Shown here one piece after another: positions 1-10,268 of a DNA stretch of 64,000 nt. The translations under genes and the position numbers were made by a program. Source of the DNA: Haliclystus octoradiatus. Lineage: Eukaryota > Cnidaria > Staurozoa > Stauromedusae > Haliclystidae. Numbering within the stretch: position 1 is the stretch's first letter; each line of letters starts with the position of its first letter. Below the pieces are notes generated by a model. The model worked only from the letters and a program-made list of their open reading frames with translations, ran no database searches and was not told the origin of the DNA. Where the stretch lies: positions 9,302,922 through 9,366,921 of the forward strand of contig OU744454.1 in assembly GCA_916610825.1 (NCBI GenBank), given 5' to 3'.

Positions 1-849
1 TGCCAGTAAAAATAAAAAAGGAGCTGAAAAATATATTTCCATAGAAGACAGACTTGGATATGGGGAAAGCAGCACACATATCGATGGAAGCAAACAACTA
101 AAAATTCCATCAATTCCTCCAATTCCTCCTTCGATATCGATTACCACTCTAATTACATTAGTTGCCAAGGTTGGAATGAATTGGAATCAGTATCTCTGAA
201 AGTCGAGCAAGCAAAACTAGGGTCAGGAGCCTTCCGAGATCCTTACAAAGCTTCTAGCCCCAATAAAACGTGGGTTGTTAAAAATATATAATATAACTGC
301 AAAGCAGATCATCACCGACAGCTTGCCAGGAAGCAAATCCTAATGCACGCAGTCGCCAACTTCCTTGACCAAAAGATGGAAGAAATGGCCCCAGCTGGTT
401 TTTGGGCTAGCTTCATATATGGGCCTGCATAATTGACTAAGTGCAAAGGCGAATTCACCATGATGGAGGATTTTATTCCTGGTAATTTTCTACAAATCAT
501 ATCAATAACAATGGGTTGTTCTGTTCGGTGAATTTGTGTAGCAAAGAGAAAGAATTGCTTAGAAAAGAGGAAACACTGGATCACTAAAGAACTCTATGCT
601 GAAAAGTCTGAAAAACTTAATTTCTATTGTTGGAATTTGACTGAAGCAGCTATTGATGGATTTTTTTATGCATAAATGTTCTATTCATGTTCTGTAATGG
701 AGCAATATATTAAGTTGTATACAGTATTATTAATTTCCATAATCAATAAATTCTCAGTCTTCTGCTTAAGGCGCAACTGATTATTGTTAGCGGATATTGG
801 TGGATATATTACATAAGCAAATGTTCATGAGATGGGTCCATAAAGTAAG
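1..849. other. Left-edge stretch, no supportable gene
   Basis: It should lie in a DAW1 intron or beyond, but no further DAW1 exon is seen. Plus-strand frames from 2 to about 570 give short open runs (first run 65 residues, open at the edge) broken by stops, possibly the remains of a mobile-element gene. I do not recognise the protein. Confidence 0.3.
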
Positions 850-1226
850 TAAGCAATGTAGACGGTGTCGCCCTACCGAAGGCACCCGTACCACTCCTCT
901 ATTTCTACATGAGTGGATTTTTTCCCTAAGAGCAATGATTTTAAACTCTCTTTGTTGATCTCAGCCTCGACATTGCAAATCAATTTCAACAGATTTCATG
1001 GCAGATAGGACTCGATTGTCAATGCGCAGCGATGTGCCGCGGCTACTCACAATGCAATTCCCTCCGGACTATTCCATCCACCATCCTTAGATGGTACTCA
1101 TTTGATGTTTCAGATAAAGTCAACTAGTCAAGGCTGAGTTGACCTTTGGGGGATTTGAACCACAGTCGATCAGATATGATCCGATCTGAAGTTCGGTTGC
1201 TCTGCCATCTGAGCTAATCTTCCTCT
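850..1226 (-). mobile_element. tRNA-derived SINE, copy 1
   Basis: The head (1135-1226) has an A box (TTAGCTCAGATGGCAGAGC) and a B box (GGTTCAAATCC) on the minus strand. The body matches copy 2 at 49.6-50.0 kb along nearly its whole length, with shared landmarks such as GGTACGGGTGCCTTCGG. The tRNA part lacks a paired acceptor stem, so it is not a functional tRNA. It lies on the 3' side of the visible DAW1 exons. Confidence 0.85.
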
Positions 1227-1478
1227 GGGTAAATGGGTCCATGGAGATATTAAATCATTCATGGACATGAAATTGCATAAAATTCTTTAAATTGTCCATG
1301 AAAGTTCCATGAAAAACTAATAGTTCATTAAACTCGTAAACCTTGTTAATTGCATTGCTGTAGCAATTACAATTGTGTATCGTATTTGGCACAGACACAA
1401 TCAGAACAAATTGTGATTTATTATATAAGAATACATGAATGGAGATTTCATTATAAACAGAAACTGTTTTTTGCTTAC

Positions 1479-4400
1479 CTTGCATGTCTTATCAAATGAT
1501 CCAGTCGCAATTTTGTCACTACACAATGGAAATGACAGCAAATTAAATGTTTGGTTTGAAAACTTGGAATGTCGACAAATGATATAATAAATGGAATATT
1601 GAAAAAATACTTACTACTAACACTACTAAAATATCAACACACTCTGGCATAGAATTAATAATTATAGCCAACTGCGTAACCTTTCTAACTATTAACATGT
1701 TAAAAGGGAGATTAGCTCAGATGGCAGAGTGTAAAGGCAACATGTCTGATTGCAAGATAATGTTTCAGAGTTTTATAGACGGTATAATAATACAGGCGAC
1801 TGAACATCACGATGCAATTGTGCAACTCTGAATTTAGTATTCAATCATATCCATGTTAGCTTTACAATGCTGTGCAATCCACTCATGTGTGCCTCAATTT
1901 ACAATTAGATGCATGATTAGTGTATTGATGGTGTAAATATTAGACTTACATTGACCTACAATGATGTTTTCTAGTTGTTCTCAATGATGTCAACCTTGAC
2001 TTTAGGTGTGCAGATGGAGATGCCCCCAAGAAACGTTTATAAAGAGCTAAAGTGCATCTAGACAATTACGGACAATTCACCACAAATTCTGTAAATATTA
2101 ATGAGGCATTGCTTGCAGCTGGGATAAATGATTAGCATTTATAGATCTGTACTATCAGCTCTATATAAAAAACCACACTCCTATGTTGCTTTCTACAGTA
2201 CCTTTCCGGTTACAGTAAAATATTCTGACAATGAATAAGTTGTGGGATACATTACAAATCAAGACCTAGGCCTCACCCATATGGATTATTAAATGCAACT
2301 GCATATACAACATTTCGATGTCCTTCTAATGCAATTATTTCTTCGCCTGTATTCGTATCCCATACTTTACAAGTACGGTCGTAACTACCAGTAATAAACC
2401 TAAACAAGAAATAATTAATAATGTTACTAAAAACACAAAAGAACAATGCTCTTGCCTATTGTGCAAGAGGATGATAAGAAAAACGTCTAACCTACTGGTA
2501 TCTATTCTAGAGCCTTTTCATTATCTGCTAAGACTACCTCTCTGTATCACAGTTGGGAAGGGTTTATGAAAAGCTCATGCAAAACAGGTCATTTGAATTT
2601 CATAAACTATTTATCCACTGTCTGTGAATTGTGGGTAATACATCCATAAATTCCTCTTTGAAAACAGTTCATGAACATTAAATTGCCTGGTTTTCACAAA
2701 CAGTTCATGGAAAGTCAATGATAAACAGGCCATTTAACGTTCATGAACTTTTTATAAGCTGTTAATGAACATATCATGAATTTTCGTAAAATTCATGAAC
2801 AGTTTGTGAACTCAACAAATTTCTTCCCAGTGGGTTGTTTTAAGGACATTCAGTGAGGTTTACAGACACAGTATGTGAGCCAATGAACTGTTTTCGTGTG
2901 TGGGGGATTGATGATTAAATTTTAGATATCTAAAATTTACACTTTCCATTCACAAACCTTGAACCAGATTTATTGAATGCCACATTTGTCAAAGGAAGAA
3001 TGTGGGCTCTGAGGACCTATAAGAATAATGAATAAACTTTAAAATGATGCAATAAAGACAAATCTAAGTAATTGAAAATCATTACTATCAATATGTGACA
3101 ATTCAAAAATGTTAACTGCATGCTGAATACTCTTTGAGTCAATTCATCTTATCACTGGGGACTAAACACTATTGACAGCAGCTTTTGGATGTGCTTTTGA
3201 ATATCCTACATTTGATAGGCCTATTCCGCACGGGACAAAGTTTGTGAAAAGCCTCAATTCATTATTAATGTTTTCAAATCAACTGTTAATTGATAAAGTA
3301 TTATTAATGTTTTCAAATCAACTGTTAATTGATAAAGTATTATTAATGTTCATCGAATGATCATGAACTGAGAAATTCACCAACTTTTTAATATTTGGTT
3401 TTTCTCATAAAAGGGAATCACTGCCAACACCAAAACCATGAAAGAGGCATGAAAGTGACATGAAAACACAATGAAAATTTTTAAAAAAAGTGAAAACCAA
3501 AATAATGTTAAGCCATCCCTTAAAAATTTCAAACTTTTTCATGGATGAAAAGTTTGAAACGTAAATATCTTAAAATATGAAATGTATTAGGCGTAAGAGG
3601 GATGGCACGTTCCTATAATGTGACTGTCTATACTACTACTACTGACAATAAAGTTAAAAAGAAAGAAAGTCATCTCAAAAGTTTTGCATGAATTATTTGA
3701 TACTCCCCCCCCCCCTTCCGAGCAGGGTCTGACTAAGTCTGGAAACTTGGTTTGCAAAAGACTAAGAAAACTCACAAGGAAAAGGCAAAATGCTTGAATG
3801 AAGTTTTAAAATCATTAAGAACATATGAAAAGTAAAATTTCAGTTACCGGTACACATTTTCAGGTCATGAACAAAACTAAAATTATGTTATCTAAAAACT
3901 GAAGGTTTGCGAAAGGTAAAATGTTTTGTTGGACTATGCTCTCCAGATTGAAACTAAATGTACCTTTCATATAAATTACATACAGATGAACAATGACACT
4001 CTAAACTTATCACATTTAACATAATGAATATTATGACAAACTTACCTTGAAAAGATAAAACCTGTTTTTCTCTGGCTGAGAGAGTTTTTCCTGCAGCCCT
4101 AGAAGTACATAATATAGATAGGCGATATAAGATATCAAGGCTAACTGACATTGAAGGCTGCTAGTTCATTTAGCTTAAGCAATAAACTTCCTATGAGTTT
4201 CTCATATATATTGCTCTCCAGGGCGATAAACAGCATTTATTTACCTGAGAACATATGCAGATTTTATCCCACGTTTTACCCTTGGAACAATTTTGCAAAA
4301 ATCTCTGAGGAATTGTTTAGTTTAAATGAAAACTTGTAGTTCTCCGAATCGTATGTTGACTTTAAAAACTTAATATGAACGTTTTCAATGAACTTTTCAT

Positions 4401-6938
4401 GTGGCCTTAGTTTCTAAGTTATCTAATAATCATAGTGTTTTAGGTCTTAGTAATTTAGCCTACCTAGCTATGTTTAGAGACAGATTTCTGGTCTATTTTT
4501 AAAATTACACTTTTATGTGTGGACTTCCTTGATAACTTAAGCATTTTTGTATTGCACAAGTATTAACTTGTTCCAATAAACAAGTCGATGTTCAAACATC
4601 TGACTTTAATGCACCCTATAATCTGTAACCCATATGTACGGTTTTAATAATATTAAATCTAAAAGTTTTGAGATAAGATTTTTAAAATATTATTAAAGAT
4701 GATCGGTTTGCAATGAAAGAAGAGTGACAGAGACAGGAAACCTACTTACATATCTTTCCCTTCGTACAAAATTGTCAATTTTTGATGTATCATATAATGT
4801 ATCATGTAGCCTCACTTACTGTATAGCCTACTGTTCGTTATATTTGACCCCTTACTATGAAGAAATAAAAAATTGCAATTGCAGTATTTCATGATTTCTC
4901 AAATAAATCAAGTATGATGTGTTGATGATGAGACGTTCAATGTGATCATAAAGTGTGTTGTAGGCTGATATGGTCAATGCTCATACTTAGTTGATGATAT
5001 ATGTTAGTTGGTAACATACTCAATATTAATTTTCTGCATTGCTCCACACGTGATGTTGTAACTAATGGCTCGTTTGCAATAATTTCATCAAGAATCGCAT
5101 CAACATCTGACCTGTTAAAAAATGACATTGCTTGTTACATTTTCAAGAATTTACAGATCGCAGTGCAATGAACAATATACAAATATTATAATCTATTTTC
5201 CATGTTGCTTCAATTTGGAAGATCAAATTTCACAGATAACGGTTTAACAAATATTTTTCTTGAATATTTTTGAAGCCCTTAATTGTTGCGTTATTCCCTT
5301 TACTTGTTGAAAATATTTGATCAATTAAATTGCCATGTGACTATACACTGATAGAAAATTGTAATCAATATTTGCTTATCAAGTTTACAGACACTATCCT
5401 ATAGTATGTGATATTTCTGTTGATAATGATAACTCAATTCCATTATTTTTCTTGTAATGTAAATGCAAAAAATCCATGAGCTCATGAACAGTTCATTAGC
5501 TGGCTCATAAATTGAACTTTGCCTAAAAGTTCATGAACATTCACAAAGAGTTCATGGACACTTTATGAACCAGTTCATGAATGTAAACTTGCTTAAAAGT
5601 TCACAAACAGTTCATGAACTTTGGGGAAATTTCATGTTCATGAACTTTGTTTCACAGAGGCTATTCTCAATTATCATACAGTGAAGTGTGAAGAATAGTT
5701 TGTGGAGTTCATGTAAAGCTGTGTCACTTTCGTGTAGGCCTACTTTTTTTGAATATTTAAAAGTAGATCACGATTCATTTTTTTATAAAAATTAGACCCC
5801 ATACGATTACCAACTGAAAACATTCACGGATTTCATGAACTGTTAATGAACAGTTCAATGGGAGTTGCGAAATTTTACACAGATGGACTATTTTCACAGC
5901 CCTTCCCCTGCGAAAAACAGTTCAGGAGTTCATGAACAGTTCATGAACTCCTGAACTATTTTCGCAGGGGTTGGTAGTTACATAATTATCATGAAAATTA
6001 TTTCAAAATTTCATTGAAAACATTTCATTGGGTTCATGAACTGCTTTGAACTCTATGTGGATTTGAAGATTGAGTTGAACTCAACAATATATCTAGAAGA
6101 GATGGTAATCTTAAACTCAGGGACTACTTTTGTTATTGTACTAGATGCAATGTCAAGGTAGCCAACAAAAGATCTATCATTGTGCAATTTATTATTCTTA
6201 TTGGACAGAAAAGGTAATTCATAAAACTTACTCTGCTTGAAGTTCTAGTAGATCAATTGCTTTTGTTTTCAGAACCTTTGACTGTTCATATTCTAATATT
6301 ATTCCTGTCAAGAAAATAAATGATTCGTTCACTTCATACAAAAAAATTATACCAGGAAATTGGATTGATGAAAAATAACTACCCTAAATAAATATAGTTA
6401 TATAGATGCATTTGAAAACTCATTATATAGGCCGAAGGGATTGACCGTGTGTTGGCCTGATTAAATAACACAAACAGAGTATCAAGACTGCAGCTTTGAT
6501 GACGAGGACTCAAATTCCCTGTAAGTCAATTTGTGTGTTTTATGAACATCGAATTAATATCATCTGTGACGGCAAGGCAGACTGGTATATGAGATCAAGT
6601 ATAAGATAAGATGATAGATGAGATCCGCACTCTGCAAATATTCTTAGGTCGCCGGAATTTAGTCACTAGACTATGTCACAAGACACAATAGACATAAAGA
6701 TAAGGTCTCTAGTCACAGAGTATTTCTATCAAAATTTTAGCAGAACGTTGTTATTATTTGCCTTCATTGACTGTAAATAGATATGTTTAAAATTAAATCA
6801 CTTATACAAGTTCCACCCCGCATGTTGATTTGATTGTTCTTGTGTTCTCTGTGGTAGTGGTACTGTTACCTACGACCTAGTAACATGAATTTTCTTACCT
6901 GGTGGAAAGTATCTCAGCAGAAAACGTTTTAATTTCAT
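1479..6938 (-). CDS. DAW1: DAW1 (WDR69), dynein assembly factor with WD repeats; 5' part of the gene, 7 exons
   Basis: Coding exons on the minus strand: 6899-6938, 6232-6304, 5020-5111, 4046-4098, 2958-3016, 2277-2399 and 1479-1518. They join in frame through GT/AG introns to give 160 residues. The start [14 protein letters not shown], the helical stretch with [12 protein letters not shown], the segment [20 protein letters not shown] and the first WD blade ([11 protein letters not shown]) follow vertebrate DAW1/WDR69 closely. The last exon encodes [13 protein letters not shown], the start of the second blade. The family is about 415 residues, so the remaining blades lie beyond the left edge; I could not find the next exon within 1-1478. 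DAW1 is a cytoplasmic factor that promotes preassembly and import of axonemal dynein arms, so the organism should build motile cilia. The gene is head-to-head with RHBDD1 and has a candidate RFX site 128 bp upstream of its ATG. Homology is clear; exon ends were read by eye. Confidence 0.93.
1706..1735 (+). mobile_element. SINE head fragment
   Basis: A 30-bp stretch with GGGAGATTAGCTCAGATGGC and CAGAG equals the A-box region of the SINE family. Nothing recognisable of the remainder follows. Confidence 0.5.
1752..1953 (-). repeat. Diverged solo LTR related to the 16.8-19.9 kb element
   Basis: Over about 200 bp the sequence tracks the LTR from near its start (AGAGTTTTA) through TTACAA(C/T)GCTGTGCAAT and GTGTGCCT(C)AATTTACAA to GTAAATATTAGA, with many substitutions and small gaps. 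No internal element DNA flanks it. It lies between DAW1 exons 6 and 7. Orientation is the same as the intact LTRs. Confidence 0.7.
2575..2825. repeat. TTCATGAA-rich dispersed repeat
   Basis: Repeated ACAGTTCATGAAC and degenerate copies, spaced irregularly over 250 bp in DAW1 intron 5. Confidence 0.65.
3262..3350. repeat. 39-bp tandem repeat, 2.3 copies
   Basis: The unit beginning TTATTAATGTTTTCAAATCA is present at 3262-3300 and 3301-3339 without change, followed by 11 bp of a third copy. Confidence 0.9.
3420..3580. mobile_element. MITE family 2, truncated copy
   Basis: Begins with the same GCCAACACCAAAACCATGAA head and carries the ATGAAAACACAATGAAAAT and GTGAAAACCAA stretches, without the far inverted end. 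Confidence 0.55.
3587..3642 (-). repeat. Dispersed repeat fragment shared with 12632-12689
   Basis: The reverse complement shares GTCACATTATAGGAA and CCCTCTTACGCCT with 12632-12689. Identity unknown. Confidence 0.5.
5475..5660. repeat. TTCATGAA-rich dispersed repeat
   Basis: At least six AGTTCATGAAC or near variants in 190 bp, on both strands by symmetry, ending in GTTTCACAGAGG. The same end is seen near 28090. Related tracts lie at 2575-2825, 5815-6045, 28085-28215, 60005-60125 and 62318-62405. Confidence 0.7.
5905..5970. repeat. Near-perfect 66-bp hairpin with CCCCTGCGAAAA ends
   Basis: Left arm CCCCTGCGAAAA, then CAG, TTCAGGAGTTCATGAAC; the right arm is its reverse complement apart from one indel. 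The loop is 2 bp. It lies inside a wider zone rich in TTCATGAA and looks like a compact member of that repeat family. It lies in DAW1 intron 2. Confidence 0.85.
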
Positions 6939-7248
6939 GTTGGTCTATTTTGAAAAGGTTATAATGAATATTGTTTTATTGGAATTAAAGGTAAAAATAA
7001 ACTACTATGTCTAAAATGAGTGTCAGAAATAAAATTTAAATTTCGCCATGCTCTTCCCAAGCCATGTTGTTGACAACTGATTTCTCAAAAGACGCTTTTA
7101 ATTGTTTATCGAGGCTACAGAAAAGAGGTTTTTTTAACAGTCCGGCTAAAAGTACGTCATCACAATTTTCTGTTTTTGACTCTTCAATCTTGAAACAAGT
7201 TCTATTTATAAAGTTGTCTAGCTTGTCTTGCTAGTTCACCACATAGCA
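6939..7248. promoter_or_regulatory. Shared intergenic region between DAW1 and RHBDD1, probable bidirectional promoter
   Basis: The 310 bp between the two divergent ATGs must hold both 5' UTRs and at least the core promoters. It is AT-rich, with no CpG cluster, and carries one RFX-like site near its centre (7066-7077). That a single promoter drives both genes is inference. Confidence 0.6.
7066..7077 (-). promoter_or_regulatory. Candidate RFX X-box upstream of DAW1
   Basis: On the minus strand the 12-mer reads GTTGTCAACAAC. It fits the X-box pattern GTNRYC N(0-3) RRNAAC with no spacer. RFX factors with FOXJ1 drive motile-cilia genes, and DAW1 is one. The site is 128 bp upstream of the DAW1 ATG. 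A 12-bp degenerate match can arise by chance. Confidence 0.4.
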
Positions 7249-10009
7249 ATGTTTCCTCAAAGACGAAGAAGAGGTGGAAACTTTGGATTACTGATGCTTG
7301 GCGCAAGTCTCTTTCGTATCGGAATAGACAAAGTACCTCCAATTACTTTGGCATTTGTAGCTATAAACACAGGCATTTTTATGCGGCTACTTCCAAATCT
7401 ACCGCGAGTTTTAGATGCATGCGTTAGTAATGATTTGGTATTTAAAGACAAGCAATATATTCGATTATTATTAGCATCATTTTACCATCTCGATGATATG
7501 CATTTATATTATAACATGGCATCTTTTATCTACAAAGGAGTGATTCTTGAACCAAAACTTGGTGCAAAGAAATATTTCATTTCACTGATGACTTTTGCAT
7601 TATCTTCTCAAGTGCTGCTTTTAATTCTAAATATGGTAGCAGCCAATGTATTAGGTAACAGATCCTATACAACAACGTGTGCTGCTGGTTTTTCTGCTGT
7701 CTTATTTGCCCTCAAGGTTTTAGTGCAGCATTACTCTTCTGGGGAGAGGGCATCGTTTATGGGTATTCCAATTAACATACCCGCTAAGTATGCATTCTGG
7801 GTAGAACTATTGGTCATTCAAATCATGGTACCTAATGCATCATTTACAGGGCACTTAGCTGGTATTTTGGTTGGCTTAGCATATGTCAAAGGACCATTGA
7901 AAACATTTGTGAATGCGATAGATGGGATTACATCAGGTATAAGTATGTTATGAAATTGGCCGTAGGCCTATGTATATGAAATGGAAAGTATGAAATAATG
8001 AAGTCTTGAATAGGCATCTTCTCGAATTGTACATCTCGCCTTTTTTCAAATGGGATTTGGATAGAACTTTTTTTCTATCTGTATATGTCATTGGCACTGT
8101 TGCGTTTTTGCATAGCGCTAATCTTTCCTCCTCAAAATTGACCTTGAACATGGTATTTTGGAGATACTTGTGTCCAACTTTTTGAAACCAAAAAAGGAAT
8201 AAACTTATATTCCACAAGAGAGTTTGACTGTGATTTTTGAACAACATTCTACGTTTTAATTAGTTAAATATGAAAAAATTTTATCCAAATCCGTTGTGTA
8301 AAAAAAGATATAGCCTACACTTTAAATCGATGTCATCTTGCAATATATAGTAGGCCTAATAATAGACTCAATGGGGGCATCCTTTCTGCTGCGCAACTTC
8401 ATTTCAAATTTCAAAACTGATTTTCAAATCAAGCTACTGAATTTCTTTCCCATTTTTCATTGCATAGCAAACCCTTTAAGCAGCAACCATTTCAAGAACA
8501 GCCTGTAGACTTGCTGAAAGAGAGGAGCTTTTCAACTAAAGATGTGCAAATCATACACGTATCCTGATCCAATCCAAATTGGACTGACATCCAGCTTTCG
8601 CTTTCGGATCAGGCTAACACAATTATGTTGGATTGAATAAGATTTTGAGAAAATGTTTGAAATTTGTTTTGCAGTTTTTATCACGCTATCGCCATATTCT
8701 GATGATGTAAGAAACTACCACAGCATGATTAATATTAACTTCTATAGCATTCAACTTGCAACATTAAAAATCATTTAAAAATCTACAAAAAATTTCTGAT
8801 TCTAACGACCTGTGCACTGGCTAATGCAAGCAATCAAAAGCAACAGAACAAGGGAAGCTTCAAATCTTTGATAATAGCTTAAAAGTACATATCATTTATC
8901 AATTGAAAAATATAAATGATTCTTGAAAATCAAAATACAGCTTAATATTTAGAGCTTTCTTGATTTCTATGTACCGGAGAAGTTTTTCATACAAATTATG
9001 AAGTATTGCAACTGAATTGTTTCATTCGCTTTGTTCTCAAGGTCATGCGCCCGTTTTCAATATGAATGCTGGTCCATCTTGCTCATATAGATCTGGTACT
9101 ACTGGTAGAAACGGTAAGAAAAATATCATGCACATCAAAGTTTGATGAATACACCAAAAGGGCTGAATAAAACAGGGACCGCTAGGACCATCATTCGCAG
9201 GCACGTTTTGGGAACAATAGAATTACTGCAGACACAACTGTCAAGATTGGACTTTCTGCATTTGGAGTGACTATTGCAGACTTTTCTGAATTTATAACTG
9301 TAATTAATTCTACGTACGTTTCAATCAATGTTATTCTCACTAAAATAATGTTCTTTCATGAGTCAGTAACCAAGACAACTTGCAGGCACTTTGAAAGGGG
9401 AATATTTGGTCACAGACCTATATTTTGTAGATCTCTGTACATCACAATCATACTCACACTCACAGGAAATGTAAAAGTTCTACAGAAACAAATTTCAATT
9501 CTAGCACAATTTCCAGTTGAGGCATTATAATTCAGGTAGACATATGGTCTGAGCTGTAGTTTGGTAACCCTTGAATGAATAATATATTTTTAGATGGCTA
9601 TCCACCTCCACCAAGAACAAGAAGACAGCTTGATACTGATGAAAGGGAACTCCAAGAAGCGTTGCGCCGCAGTATTAATGATTATGAATTTAAACCACAA
9701 GTAGATGACACTAGATCACAATTTCAAGCTGCCCCTTCTTACGGATGGAGCATATCAGACGAGGAAGACACTGCTCCTTACCCAACATCAACTACAAATA
9801 CATTATATCCAAATCTTCCATCAGCACCATATCCTCCACCTTCAGCGCCTCACCATCCTGAACCCTCTGCACCTCCTTTCTCAGCTGCTTCCTCACCAAT
9901 GCATCAGCAAAAAGAGGATAACAAATCTGAAGCGGAGACTGAAACACGCAAAGATTTGACTCACGAAGAAATCCGACAAATTAGATTAAGAAAATTTACT
10001 AAACAATAA
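7249..10009 (+). CDS. RHBDD1: RHBDD1 (rhomboid-like protease 4, RHBDL4), 3 exons, 391 aa
   Basis: Exons 7249-7936, 9042-9113 and 9594-10009. I take the ATG at 7249 because the MFPQRRRRGGNFGLL start aligns with the human N-terminus; the in-frame codons upstream begin at a TTG. Exon 1 alone encodes the six-helix rhomboid domain: an IPP-type helix 1, the HLYYNMAS segment (the His/Asn of helix 2), the catalytic serine in AAGFSAVLFALKV, and the catalytic histidine in GHLAGILVG. The serine motif is GFSA rather than the usual GFSG. Exon 3 encodes a ubiquitin-interacting motif (ERELQEALRRSIND), a Pro/Ser-rich linker, and a C-terminal EIRQIRLRKF that resembles the p97/VCP-binding motif. The family is an ER intramembrane protease that cleaves ubiquitinated membrane proteins and hands fragments to p97. 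The protein is longer than human RHBDD1 (315 aa), mainly in the linker. Its stop lies 259 bp from the convergent RNF168 stop. Confidence 0.94.
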
Positions 10010-10268
10010 CATATGAATGAATTGCCATTTTGCTTTGTATCAATTGTATATAAACAGTAAAAAAGGTTTTAAAACTAATTTTAATACTGTACTATTAATA
10101 TTTGTAAGTACAAAACCTTTATTATCAGATTTTCTGTGTTTAACATTTATTTATAAATATGTGATGTAATCTATGCTTATTATTTAGAGGAAATGTGATA
10201 ATATTTACATACCAGCATTTAATTTAGTTTGTTGACGCAAACCATTATAATGTTTGATATTTATGAAT

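Noticed and set aside
1135..1226. Functional tRNA gene on the minus strand
   Set aside because: A and B boxes are present, but acceptor and anticodon stems do not pair and the same head occurs with a long SINE body at two other places.
3690..3716. Poly-C run as a regulatory element
   Set aside because: A 12-13 bp C tract alone gives no support for a function.
9267..9530. 87-residue open frame between RHBDD1 exons 2 and 3
   Set aside because: Lies in the intron, has no family similarity, and does not continue either exon.
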